Shown: positions 38,407-49,000 of the stretch, piece after piece
Position numbering within the stretch: position 1 is the first letter of the stretch
Layout: each line of letters starts with the position of its first letter
Assembly: GCA_016858145.1 (NCBI GenBank)
Contig: JAEHOE010000094.1
Coordinates: 1-64,000 of the forward strand
DNA: 64,000 nt
Reading direction: 5' to 3'
From: Edaphochlamys debaryana
Taxonomy: Eukaryota; Chlorophyta; Chlorophyceae; Chlamydomonadales
Notes under the pieces: generated by a model
Databases searched by the model: none
What the model was told of the DNA's origin: nothing
Seen by the model: only the letters and a program-made list of their open reading frames with translations
Made by a program: the position numbers and the translations under genes

Positions 38407-41400
38407 TTATGGTTGACTGAGAGGCCCGCCCACGCACGCTGAGTATGCTTCTATTTTTGCTGCCTGGACCCTCAGGTCTGCAACCGAGCCTGTGAAGGCG
38501 GCCAGGTCGTCAGCGTACGCTGCCGCGCTGAGGTTGTACCGTTGGTTGGCGTCTGCCGTTAGGCACCCATAGTGGTATCCTCGCCCTCCTACGTGGAGCC
38601 AGCGCAGCAGGGGCTCTATGAAGACCAGGAACAGGACTGGTGATAGCGTATCTCCTTGGATGGTGCCTCTCTCCAGGTCTATGGGGGCCGTGGTGCCGTG
38701 TTCCGTGTGAATGCGTGTGCGGGCTTGGCTGTATAGGTCCCGGACTACCTCGGTTAGGTCAATCGGCAGGCCCAGGTCGTACATGACCTGGTATAAGCGG
38801 TCATGGTCCACCGTGTTGAACGCTGCGCTGAAGTCGACGTAGAGGACATAGAGGTCGCGGCATGTGCAGCCGGCATCCTCGAGGGCCCGCACTACGTTTT
38901 GGAGCTGCCTGGAGGTGTTGCAGTATTTTCGAAACCCTTCCTGTGCGGCGGATATCAGCTGCAGCGAGTCTGCTGCGCCGCCAATGCTGGTGGTTATGAG
39001 GCTGGTGTACAGTTTGTACAGCGTATTGGCTAGGGCAATCGGTCGCTTGTTCTTGAGTAGCGTAGGGTCCCCGTCCTTTGGTAGCAGCACTGTAGTGGAC
39101 TCGGTCCAGGCCTTGGGCGTTTTGGCTTGAACGTACATGACTAAAAATAGGTCGTGTATGGTGCACTGCAGGTCTGCTGGTAGGCACTGCAGCAGCTCGT
39201 TTGGTATGCCGTCTGGCCCAGGGGCTTTTGATCTGGCGAGGTGCTGTACACATGTGTTAAAAGCGGCTTTATCTGCCATGGCTCCCAGCAGCGAGTGCTG
39301 GGTGGGGTCTGCGGCCCTTGTGAGGGTAAAGCGGTCTGTGGCGTTTGCCCTTTCAAAGGGGTACCCCCGCTCAGTGTCGCTGGGTAAGAAGGCCCCAGTG
39401 CGCCTTCGGCCATTGACCGGTTGTGCCATGCGCCAGAAGTACTCTCTGACTGCTTCCAAGATGTCTGGGGGAGCTGTGCACATGTGTGTTCCGTCCGGGT
39501 GCTGAACAGCTGGGAGGCCCCGTTCCAGTTCCTCGCTGGCCGCGTTGAAGATTTTCTTGTGGGCTCTGCTGCTGGGTCGTGTTGCAAGTTCGGCTTGAGC
39601 TTGTTTCCTGGCTTTGGCTTGTCTTTCGCTTAAGTCTTTTGAGGCCTTTTCCTTGAGTTCCTTGTTGGCGGCTTTGAGTTCTGTGCGGAGCTCCGCCACC
39701 TGTTTGGTTGGGGCACCTTGGTACCCTTTCCCTGCTTCAAGGCCGCAGGCCTTGAGGTATTCTCCAAGAGTGCGTTTCAGTTCCTCTTGCTTTTCGTGTA
39801 GGCGAGCATACGCCTTGGTAGTTGCGCGTGTTGGGCGGAGCCCGTTCACGGCAGGCTTTCTGGGGCATAATTCGTACAGCATGTCGTAGTATGCAGCCAG
39901 CTCTCCAATTGTTCCGTTGGTCCCTGCTAGTATTGAGGCGGCATGTTCAATGTCGATGCTGGTAATTGCAGGGTGCTGCCTTAGGTCCTTGAGCATTTCG
40001 CAGGCCGGGTATGCGGCCGAGTCCCCCTCGTGTCTGGCGATAGCTTGCCGTACAACGTCCACGGCTGTGGCCAGGGCGTACCTCAATGTTTGTGTCGCGG
40101 CAGAGCATGGTTGGGCAAGCATTTTTGCTGCTGCGGCTTTCAGTGTACCAGCACTTACGGGCAGCCTGACATTCCGCCAGGGGTTGGCTTCTTGTTTGGC
40201 TGGCATCGGGGCAGGGGGTGTCTCGGGCGTCTCCCATAGGCGGATTGATGCCGCCGGTAACTTGACGACTAAGGCCTGGTGATCAAACAGTCCGCCCAGG
40301 TTGAGTGCTTCCTCTGTGATCAACCATGCGCCGGCCAATGCCGTTTCCAGGGCTCTGTGTGTTGCTGGTGACAGGAGGATATCGTCGATCCGGCTGTAGT
40401 GCGTACCAGCCCCCGCTTTCGTTTGCATGTATGTCCATGCGCGTTGCCCTTCGACCATTGTGGCGGGGCGGAGTCGTGTGCGTTGTAGCCAGGATTGGTG
40501 CTCCCTGTCCACCGTGTATGTGTTGTTGGGGCATCGGTCTGCGGGCTTTGCCACGGCGTTCATATCTCCCGCTACCAGGAGGTGTGCTCCAGCTTCTGTG
40601 GCTGTCTGGTTCTGTTCCTGGCAGTAATTGTATATGGCTAGCCGCAGGGGCATGTCGTCTGTTGGGACGTACACCCCTATCACGTGAAGTGGTGTACTGC
40701 CGGGTGTGCGGATGACCACATGCGAGACGTTGCCAATGAGGCGTGCAGGGGTGGGCATGTGTGTTACAGAGCCCATTCTGCTCACTCTGCGGCTGATTAT
40801 CACTGCCACGCCCGCCGCGGGTTGTCCCTGTCCTGCCTTGTTGCTGCAGTACATACGGCTTCCGGGCAGCGCGTTGTGGAGGAGCTTGCGTAACCAACCC
40901 GTCCTGTTGCGAATTTTGGTTTCTGTCAGGACTGCTATGCTGGGTCCCCCTTCCGGCCCTCCAAACAACCGTTGTATGTTCTTGATGACGGATAGCTGGT
41001 TGGCCCATGCTCCCCTCACATTGTGTGTTATGATGCTGAGGATAGGGCCGGGGTGTACCGGGTTTCTGTTTTGCGCATCGTCTCTTGCGGGTTGTGTTGG
41101 TGGTGTCTCCGTTTCGGTATTGTACCGTGGGTTTCCTGCCGGCGCGGGGAGCTGCTTAGCTTTGGCCTTGCGCCTTTTGTTCCTGTGTCCCGTCTGGGTT
41201 TCCGCGAACCCCGCCCCTTCGTGTGGCCCCGCAGCACGTCTTTGTGGTGGCGCCGCTTGTTGGTTAGCATGCGCAGGGGGGGTGACGTTGGCGAGGCCTC
41301 CAAGGCTTTGTTGGGCCCCTGCGGACTCGGCGGGCGCCATGAGGTGCCAATGGATTTCGCCCTCCACGTGTAGCCAGTCGCTTTCAGACATGGGGACTGG

Positions 41401-44400
41401 TTTGTCACGTAGAGAGTCGAGCAGTACCCATCGGCCGTGCAATTCCCTTATGGCGTATGTGTGCGCCCGTGTGTTGCTGTGGACTGTGAAGCCGAAGTTC
41501 CGTACCACCATAGGCAGGCTCTCGAGCACTTCGTCTCTTCCCTGACCTCCTGGGAGCGTTGCTACCTGTTTGGAGATTAGTCGTAGGTCCTCCCCATAGT
41601 CGCCTCGTGCTTTGGCGTTATGGTAGGTGTAGTGGTTGCGGGCCTGCGTACTGAAGTAGCCGGTTTCGTTGTACGAATTCGTCCAGAGGGTGCGCTGGTC
41701 GCCTGTGCCCCTCTCCGTGAGGTCCGCTGTTACGTTTCGCATGTATGCTATCACATGTGCTGGGTCCAGCAGCCGTGTCTGAAGCAGGTTGTTTATGGAC
41801 AGGATCTCGCAGAAGCCTTGCCCACATGCTTGTTTCTCATGGTATGTGGTGCGTGGTGGGTCATTCACAATCGCGCTCCAGTTGATAGGCCTGGGGGGCA
41901 GGCCTTGCAGTGGTTGTATGTACAGGCGTGTGGTTGTGTTCCGCTGTGTGCGTGCCCCTCGGAGCTGCGGGGGGCCACTCTCTTGGGCTGCGGCATTTGG
42001 GTTGTCGAGGTAGATAGCACGGACGGTTGGCCCACCAATCACTAGCATGAGCAGTATGGACACGGTGGTGATGATGTACAGGATCGAGGGTATCACGGTT
42101 TTGGCTGCGTGTGCTGCCCGTACCAGCACTTGCGTGGTGCGAATTGCCAGCCACGTGGCGGTGAGTGTGATACATGTGTACGCCACTGCCTCCCAGCACA
42201 GGGGTTGCGAGCAGGCAGTGAGTCCCATCGTACAGAGGGCAAGAATAAAGAGGCAAGTGGCAGAGCCTAGGCGGACTGGCAGGCTCGTTCCGGTGGCAGG
42301 GTTTGGCCCGCGGTGCGGCTTGTTTGCATTCGCGTTGGTGCGGGTAGATCGGATGTTCAGGCCGTGGATGAAGCCAGTGGCATAGGAGCCTGCCACCGTG
42401 AGCCTCCAGTAGGCTATCACCTTTCCTGGGAGGGCCGCGATGCTAGCACAGACTAAGCAGGCTAAGGCGACCGTGTAAACGGGCAGGCTGGCGAGGTTTC
42501 CCGCGCCGTAGTGCAGCAGCGCGTCGGCTCCCCAAACACACGCCCAGGTAGCACACATAATCCCGGCAAGCACCCACTTGGAGGAAACGTGGTAAGCCAC
42601 TTTCACGATTAGCGCACTAGGGTCACGAGTGTTTGCGCGGTACAGCGCCCCCCTCAGGAGTCCTTGCGTGTAAGTGAGGGCGGCTAGGGCAGGGGTTGAG
42701 CAGGCTGTCCAGATGTAGGCAGCGGCTGAGTAGGGCAGCACCTGCAGGAGTGGCGGGATTATCACAATGCCGAGGGCCAGCAGAGCTATGCAAGTGCCGC
42801 GCACCCACTCGTAGAGGGGTTGCCCTGTGCTCATGCAGCCAGCCGCTGCAAGCGCCCCTAGCAAAGCGAGTTTCCAGACCCGGGGGCCATTGCAACCAGT
42901 GGTGATCAAGAAGTTGATGATGCTCTGCGGGAGGAGCGGTAGGCACAGCCAGGGCAGCGCTGCAATTACTTGGGCAGCGTCGGCTAGGAGTGTGCCAGGG
43001 GCAGGGGTGTGCGGTTGGTGTGCCAGGGGCAGGGGTGTGCGGTTGGTGTGCCAGGGGCAGGGGTGTGCGGTTGGTGTGCAGGGGCAGGGGTGTGCGGTTG
43101 GTGTGCCAGGGGCAGGGGTGTGCGGTTGGTGTGCCAGGGGCAGGGGTGTGCGGTTGGTGTGCCAGGGGCAGGGGGTGTGCGGTTGGTGTGCCAGGGGCAG
43201 GGGTGTGCGGTTGGTGTGCCAGGGGCAGGGGTGTGCGGTTGGTGTGCCAGGGGCAGGGGTGTGCGGTTGGTGTGCCAGGGGCAGGGGTGTGCGGTTGGTG
43301 TGCCAGGGGCAGGGGTGTGCGGTTGGTGTGCCAGGGGCAGGGGTGTGCGGTTGGTGTGCCAGGGGCAGGGGTGTGCGGTTGGTGTGCCAGGGGCAGGGGG
43401 TGTGCGTTGGTGTGCCAGGGGCAGGGTGTGCGGTTGGTGTGCCAGGGGCAGGGGTGTGCGGTTGGTGTGCCACGGGCAGGGGTGTGCGGTTGGTGTGCCA
43501 GGGGGCAGGGGTGTGCGGTTGGTGTGCCACGGGCAGGGGTGTGCGGTTGGTGTGCCAGGGGCAGGGGTGTGCGGTTGGTGTGCCAGGGGCAGGGGGTGTG
43601 CGGTTGGTGTGCCACGGGCAGGGGTGTGCGGTTGGTGTGCCAGGGGCAGGGGTGTGCGGTTGGTGTGCCAGGGGCAGGGGTGTGCGGTTGGTGTGCCAGG
43701 GGCAGGGGTGTGCGGTTGGTGTGCCAGGGGCAGGGGTGTGCGGTTGGTGTGCTAACATTTTCCATAGCAGGTGTTGCGGCCCTTTCCAACTTGCAAGGTA
43801 AGCGAGAGCATTGGTAACTGCAGGGCTGCTTTGGGGCAACACTCTCACCAGGTCACGGCTGCGGGAGAGGGCAAGCAATATGCAGTGGCTGGGTGTTGCA
43901 ACTGCTGCAATGGCTGAGTGGGGCCAACCGCCTGGTGGTGCATTCAGCGGCTGTTGCGCATAGAGGCAATGGGCTGTCCGTCTGTCTGGTCCTGGGTGCC
44001 ACCGTGCTGCACATGGGCTGGCTGAGGCCGTAGCGCCATTAGTAGCTCCCCACATCGTGCCATTGGGGGGTAACCAGGGGCCAGGGACACCAAGGGCCCG
44101 CTCAATCAACATAGGAGTCGCCGCTCCGGCTTCATTGCAGGGTCCCCTCCCTCTGGGGTTGGCTGGACTGATTCCCCCGCTCCACCTAAGCGTGCTCCCC
44201 GTGCTAGAGTCACTAGTTGGCAGGCTCGCGTGTGGCCCACCCTGGGCCCCTGCTTTCGGCTGTTTCTCCTCGGCCCCCATAGGTTGGGCTTCTCTTGCTT
44301 GGTTGCCGCTAAACTCTACGTCTCTCCTGCAGCCTTCCGTGGCGGCGGTCCCCGGCGACCGCTCGCCACAGGCGGGTTGGGCCGCCCCGTTCCGTCCTAT

Positions 44401-44460
44401 TTGGTTCCGCTCGCCACGACCAGCCTGGTCTTGCTGTTGTCCTGCGCGCGTATGATGCAT
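38407..44460 (-). CDS. Dualen polyprotein: membrane-like region, Josephin-like protease, APE endonuclease, RT core (2,017-aa frame)
   Basis: In order: a Gly/Pro-rich N-terminus; a 28-bp-repeat-encoded His/Pro/Thr tract (about residues 236-490); about eight hydrophobic segments (about 500-815, for example [30 protein letters not shown]); a cysteine protease (about 870-1,040) with [12 protein letters not shown] and [17 protein letters not shown]; an APE endonuclease (about 1,138-1,405) with [26 protein letters not shown] and DHQALVVKL; and an RT (about 1,650-2,010) with [42 protein letters not shown] and [10 protein letters not shown]. It stops at 38,407 after a GCGT duplication near 38,435. 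The ATG at 44,460 is the first in frame; the true start is uncertain because the repeat tract can change frame. Confidence 0.8.
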   Translation of the reverse strand: MHHTRAGQQQDQAGRGERNQIGRNGAAQPACGERSPGTAATEGCRRDVEFSGNQAREAQPMGAEEKQPKAGAQGGPHASLPTSDSSTGSTLRWSGGISPANPRGRGPCNEAGAATPMLIERALGVPGPWLPPNGTMWGATNGATASASPCAARWHPGPDRRTAHCLYAQQPLNAPPGGWPHSAIAAVATPSHCILLALSRSRDLVRVLPQSSPAVTNALAYLASWKGPQHLLWKMLAHQPHTPAPGTPTAHPCPWHTNRTPLPLAHQPHTPAPGTPTAHPCPWHTNRTPPAPGTPTAHPCPWHTNRTPLPVAHQPHTPAPWHTNRTPLPVAHQPHTPAPGTPTAHPAPGTPTHTPCPWHTNRTPLPLAHQPHTPAPGTPTAHPCPWHTNRTPLPLAHQPHTPAPGTPTAHPCPWHTNRTPLPLAHQPHTPCPWHTNRTPLPLAHQPHTPAPGTPTAHPCPCTPTAHPCPWHTNRTPLPLAHQPHTPAPGTLLADAAQVIAALPWLCLPLLPQSIINFLITTGCNGPRVWKLALLGALAAAGCMSTGQPLYEWVRGTCIALLALGIVIIPPLLQVLPYSAAAYIWTACSTPALAALTYTQGLLRGALYRANTRDPSALIVKVAYHVSSKWVLAGIMCATWACVWGADALLHYGAGNLASLPVYTVALACLVCASIAALPGKVIAYWRLTVAGSYATGFIHGLNIRSTRTNANANKPHRGPNPATGTSLPVRLGSATCLFILALCTMGLTACSQPLCWEAVAYTCITLTATWLAIRTTQVLVRAAHAAKTVIPSILYIITTVSILLMLVIGGPTVRAIYLDNPNAAAQESGPPQLRGARTQRNTTTRLYIQPLQGLPPRPINWSAIVNDPPRTTYHEKQACGQGFCEILSINNLLQTRLLDPAHVIAYMRNVTADLTERGTGDQRTLWTNSYNETGYFSTQARNHYTYHNAKARGDYGEDLRLISKQVATLPGGQGRDEVLESLPMVVRNFGFTVHSNTRAHTYAIRELHGRWVLLDSLRDKPVPMSESDWLHVEGEIHWHLMAPAESAGAQQSLGGLANVTPPAHANQQAAPPQRRAAGPHEGAGFAETQTGHRNKRRKAKAKQLPAPAGNPRYNTETETPPTQPARDDAQNRNPVHPGPILSIITHNVRGAWANQLSVIKNIQRLFGGPEGGPSIAVLTETKIRNRTGWLRKLLHNALPGSRMYCSNKAGQGQPAAGVAVIISRRVSRMGSVTHMPTPARLIGNVSHVVIRTPGSTPLHVIGVYVPTDDMPLRLAIYNYCQEQNQTATEAGAHLLVAGDMNAVAKPADRCPNNTYTVDREHQSWLQRTRLRPATMVEGQRAWTYMQTKAGAGTHYSRIDDILLSPATHRALETALAGAWLITEEALNLGGLFDHQALVVKLPAASIRLWETPETPPAPMPAKQEANPWRNVRLPVSAGTLKAAAAKMLAQPCSAATQTLRYALATAVDVVRQAIARHEGDSAAYPACEMLKDLRQHPAITSIDIEHAASILAGTNGTIGELAAYYDMLYELCPRKPAVNGLRPTRATTKAYARLHEKQEELKRTLGEYLKACGLEAGKGYQGAPTKQVAELRTELKAANKELKEKASKDLSERQAKARKQAQAELATRPSSRAHKKIFNAASEELERGLPAVQHPDGTHMCTAPPDILEAVREYFWRMAQPVNGRRRTGAFLPSDTERGYPFERANATDRFTLTRAADPTQHSLLGAMADKAAFNTCVQHLARSKAPGPDGIPNELLQCLPADLQCTIHDLFLVMYVQAKTPKAWTESTTVLLPKDGDPTLLKNKRPIALANTLYKLYTSLITTSIGGAADSLQLISAAQEGFRKYCNTSRQLQNVVRALEDAGCTCRDLYVLYVDFSAAFNTVDHDRLYQVMYDLGLPIDLTEVVRDLYSQARTRIHTEHGTTAPIDLERGTIQGDTLSPVLFLVFIEPLLRWLHVGGRGYHYGCLTADANQRYNLSAAAYADDLAAFTGSVADLRVQAAKIEAYSACVGGPLSQP
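42989..43752. repeat. 28-bp minisatellite, about 27 copies, in coding sequence
   Basis: The unit is ccaggggcaggggtgtgcgg plus ttggtgtg, with a few one-base deletions or insertions and a cacggg variant. On the minus strand it stays open in every frame and encodes a 28-residue cycle per three units ([20 protein letters not shown] plus PGTPTAHP). Confidence 0.95.
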
Positions 44461-46067
44461 CAGGGTCAGGTATGCCCAAGGGGTTGCTATGATCAGCGGG
44501 TCAACGGTCTCATCAAACAGGGCGGAAGCCCTTGGTGTCTGGCCCCCTAGCTCACAGCCTTGCCTGCAGGCAGTGGTGCCAGGGCTGGGTCCCTATAGCG
44601 GGTTGGCCTGGTGGAGCCATACCGTGGCCAGCAACTTACCAGCGGTCCTTGCCACCGCTGACTGTTTTCCCAGGTTCAACTGCACTTGCATTGTTGCACC
44701 ACAGGCTGACTCAACGCTGCACTTGACTCCAGGACAGGGGGGCAAGCCTTGCTCCAGTGGGACTGGCGGCTGGCTGTACACACAACATGGACATGGAGAT
44801 GACATGAATGGCCTGGCTGTTTGGTCTTCCGAGTGTGCACCAGCTAGAGCTGCCCAGCCCCTCAGTCCGGCCTGCCCGTCTGCCAGACATTTCCCTCCCT
44901 CTCTGCTGTAGACCCAACACGCCACCCGCAAGTTGGGTGTTCTGGGCTGCCAGGGGGTGGGGCCTGGTTATCAGCCAGCACGCCGTGAAGTGACCAGCAC
45001 AGCTTGCAATCCTCTGCCGTTTAATGCTTGGGTTGTTGGGTTATTATAGACAACGGGGCGGCCCTTGGGTTGTTGGGTGCCCCTGAGGGGGTGGCCCTAA
45101 CGGAGCGTGTTTTCCCGGGGGGGCAGGTCCAGTGCTGCTATCGTGCTGGGGCTTGGCTCCTGGCTGCGACCGGAAGTACCCCCTCCAGGGGTCGTGACTT
45201 TCGGTACATGTGCACGAAAGTTGGCTTTCGTTGGCTTTCGGTTTCGGTATCAGGGGTTGGGAGGCCGTCTTGCAGCTGCCACAGTCGTGCCCTGCGCTAG
45301 GCCTAGCCCTAGGGCCCCTCGTCAGAAAGTGTCCCCCGCTTCAGGGACCTTGATTCCTGTCCGGCAGAGCTCGGGGGGCTCACAGGAGGCACCGTGCGGT
45401 GCGGCGTCAGCATGATTACCTTGTCGGAAAGTGTTCCCCGTCAAGCAAACCCCCTGCAAACCCTGTCTCCTTGGCGTTTCAGCGCTTTGGGAGCGTGCAA
45501 CTGACACCGTGAACCCTTGTGTCAGGTAAACCTTGTCAGAAAGTGTTCCCCAGCTTGGCCCACATGCCCGAAAGGGAGCCAGGAGGGGCCAAAACCTTCG
45601 GTACATGGGCACGAAACATGGGTTTCCAGGAGAGAACCCTTCGTGACCCCTGCACGAAAGTTGCCAAAACGCTTTCGTGCAGAGCCCTCAGAATCGAAAC
45701 TTGCACGAGAACGATAGGAAGATAGCAGCACTGGGCAGGTCCCCTGTCCCCGCCATCACCACCCCACCGCATGCATTGCCAGAGTTCCATGGTGGTAAAA
45801 GTCCATGGTGCCCGTTCATTCGTGTGCTCTCTGCTACCGTATGCGCTGACGCCCAGAAGGGGAGGGCATGCTTCCCCGGGCTCCTTGTAATGTCCGCCCT
45901 CCATAACTCGCGTGCAGGATACCCGCGGTCAACAACTCTTCCCCTACCTGTCCTAGCCAAACACACTAACGGCTGCACATACCGCACATTCACTCGGCTG
46001 CCGGCAGCAGCACACCCTGCCCTGATGACTAGCTAACGTGTCCCACATCACCCATACACACGTACGG
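44461..46067. other. Intergenic stretch with short dispersed repeats
   Basis: No gene recognised. Between 45,190 and 45,670 three near-copies of GTCAGAAAGTGTTCCCC (about 45,322, 45,422 and 45,534) alternate with copies of GGTACATGNGCACGAAA (about 45,202 and 45,599) and CTTTCGTGC/GCACGAAAG inverted pairs. This may be a decayed transposon end or tandem repeat. The part next to 44,461 may include the Dualen 5' UTR. Confidence 0.5.
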
Positions 46068-49000
46068 TCACCAACTGCCCTGGCTGGCGGACCCCACGGC
46101 GTTGACCCCGCTCCACCGCACGCCCTCCGTCTCCATCCATTCGCTGCGGAAGCGCTGGTAGTCCTCCGGGTCAGGCCCCGCCCACGCCCCCTCGGCCCCG
46201 TCCTCCGCCCCGTCCAGCCCCGGCCCCACCCACACCCCCGCCGCCTCGTCGAACCCCTGCCACGCCTCCGGCCCCGCGGCTGCCGCGCCCGATGCCAAGC
46301 TACCGCCGCCGCTGCCGCTGCCGCTGCCCTCGGCGGTTCCAGATCCAGATCCAAAACTGGATCCAGATCCGGAGCTGGATCCTGCCCGCCACACCCGCTC
46401 CACGAAGGCCAGGTCGTCCGAGTCCAGCAGCACACGCAGGCTCAGGCCCGGCGCGGCCGCGGCGTCCCTGCCGGGTTCCACCCCTGCCCCGCCCCTCGCT
46501 CCCCCTCCGCCGCTGGAGCCAGCACCGCCGCTCCCAGCCCCACTCCCAGCTGCGCCCTGCCGCCCGCTCGAGCTCGCGGCCACCGCCCCGCCACTGCCGC
46601 TGCCGTTGCCGTTGCTCGACACGGCCAGCCCGCCGCCGCTGCCGCCGCCGCTGTTCCCTCGGCTGGCGAGCGCGGCGACGCCACCGGCGGTGGTGGTGGC
46701 CGAGGCTACCTCGGGCGCGGCCGGGGGCAGGGGGCCCGCAGTCGTTTGGGGGGCCGCCGGGTCCAGGCCGAGGCCGGGCAGGCGGGCCGCCGACGGCGGG
46801 GCTGCCAGGGGCAGCAGGCGGTGCGCCAGGGGGGGCTCCACAGGGGGCGGCGCAAGGGGCAGCAGGCGGCGCTCCAAGACGTAGGAGTAGCGGGGGCCGA
46901 TGTCCAGCAGCAGGCTCTTGGCCCAGACCTGGGGGTACTCGAGGACCTGCACGCGGGGGGAAGGGGCGGGTTGGGTTGGGGGACGGGTTGGGGGACGGGT
47001 TGGGGGTCGGGTTGTGTTGGGCAGGGCTGAGCGTCGCGGGGGATCGATGGAGTCCGGAAGGCGGGTGAGATGGCCGAAGGCACAGGGCGGTTTGAAAAGT
47101 GTATTAGCACAAGACAAGTAACGGGTGCCTTCTTCGTCCCCGCAGTTATCGCGCCATGCCGTATTCCCGAGCCCCCTCTCACTCTGGAGAGCCCCGCCCC
47201 CCTGACTGGCTGCCCCCCGGCCCCCTCACCCCCACCCGCCTGTGTCCCCCAGCCTCTGTTCCTGACACGCTATCGCCTCACCCACCGGATGCGAAGCCCT
47301 CTCCGTCTCTCCTTTTGCACCAGTACTATTAGTAAGCCCAGCTAGGCTCCTGGTCACTAGACTGAGCTGCGCTGTGGTGCTGACGTGTCCGAGCCACTGC
47401 CCCCCTCCCCCCCCACCACACCCCCCACCTGCTCCGATCCGCAGTGCATTCGCTCCGTGAGGAACCGCCACTGTGAGGGAAGGGGTGTGTGGTGTGGGTG
47501 GGGACGGGCATTTCTCAGGGAAGAGGGGACGGGAGCAGGGCACACACCTCGCGGGTAGAGGAGAAAGCACTGACACTGGCCGCCAAGGGAGGCGGCCGGT
47601 GCAGCACGGGCGCGGGTTGCGGAGGTCAGGGGCGGCCCGAAGGTATGCGGAGGGGCAGGAGGTCGGCATGCGCATTACCCCTGCTGACAGATGCGCAGAC
47701 GCGATATCATCACGACCAGAATCCACACGTCACTTTCCACAGATGGGTAAGGGGGCGCTCACCTTGCGGCTGAGGTTGGGCAGCGTGAGGGACAGCAGCT
47801 CCGGGCAGTGAGCCAGCAGGCCCACAGCCTGAGGGGGGGGGGGGGGGAACGGGGGGGCGGCGGGGTTACGGCAAGCGTAGGCTACGGCATCTGTTATGTC
47901 GTGTAGAGGCCGAGTTTGAGGACAGGCAGGCCAACAGATGGAGGCATGGGCGAACGGCGAAGGGCAGGTCCCGGGGCCAGATAGGCATAGAGAATGAGGG
48001 GCACGACCCGGCATCAGGGACGGGGGTTGGGGCAGGAACAACGGGCAGGGCGGCGGAGGGTTGAGGGCCAGAAGAAGGGAGGATGGGTGTCACGGGGCTA
48101 GGTAAGGGCAGAGGGAAGTGCGACGCTCGTCAGGAGATGCGCCTTAACCTCTTGCAGCCGCCTCCCAAAGGCCCAATCTGACGCATGCAGCCGCCACTCC
48201 TCCCCAACCGCTTTAACACCCCGCCGCCAACCGCTCGCCCAAGCCCAACCTCCCCCCCCTGCCCCTTTGCCCTCTGCCCCTGGGGCGGCGGACCGGTTGA
48301 TCTCCCCCCCCCCTTTGCCCTCCCCCCCTGACATGTCGCCTGGATCACTCCCCCCCAAAAACACACCTGCTGTGTGCTGAAGCCGCAGACGCCGGTGAGG
48401 AAGCCCAGGCGCTGCTGCAGGGCGGAGGCGGCGTCCCCTGCAGCGAGAGGGGGAGGGGAGGGGCACGGGTAGGGCAGTGAAGCCCCAGAAAAGATCCCCT
48501 TCCAATGCACAGCCCAGCCCTTCCCTTTATCAAGGCGCGCTGTTGCAAGAAAGAAGGGAGCGCGCGGGAAACAAACGGGCGGCAGGCTGTCGCTTCTCAG
48601 CATAAAGCCCATATCAACCACCGACACCACGCATCCAGTCACCCAACCGCCAATTGCCAACCGCTCAACCGCCCAACCGCCAACCACCTCACCCAGGAGC
48701 AGGCTGGCGTTGCTGGCCACCAGCCTCCGCGCCTCCTCCCGCCCCAGCCCCTCGCCCGCTGCCAGCAGGGCGGCCAGGCGGGGGCCCAGCTGCGACCCCA
48801 CGTCCAGGGAGAGGAGGCGGGGGCAGCGCACGAGGAGGTCGCGGAGGCCGGCCTGGTTGGGGCGGGGCGGGGCGGGGGGAGTTTGTCGATTGGAAAGCGG
48901 CAAGAGGTACGAAGCGGCAGTCAGCGAGCCCAATGTGCGGGGGTGGTTGGGGGAGGGGGGGCGGGAAGCGACCAGGAGCGCGGTGGGGTGAGGCGCTGGG

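Larger units (their letters stand above)
16099..44460 (-). mobile_element. Dualen-like LINE (about 11 kb), interrupted by a Ty3/gypsy element at 16,806-34,058
   Basis: On the minus strand the coding segments run cysteine protease, APE endonuclease, RT, linker, RNase H, then Cys/His finger and RLE. This combination of two endonucleases, RNase H and a cysteine protease is the published hallmark of Dualen elements of Chlamydomonas. The 3' end is a short (ATT)n tail at 16,099-16,119 on the minus strand, typical of such LINEs. The last part of the RLE lies at 16,225-16,805, left of the LTR element. The 5' boundary is not resolved; the first long frame opens at 44,460. Frameshifts make this copy defective. 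Confidence 0.8.

Noticed and set aside
42989..43752. Regular 28-bp direct repeats that could suggest a CRISPR array
   Set aside because: There are no spacers between repeats. The units are contiguous, lie in a LINE coding region, and the genome is eukaryotic.
43009..43755. Gly/Cys/Val-rich plus-strand frames over the minisatellite
   Set aside because: They are antisense readings of the 28-bp repeat, which is open in all frames.
47100..47760. Open frames between the last two mTERF exons as a separate gene
   Set aside because: They lie in an intron whose splice sites and phase join the flanking mTERF motifs correctly.
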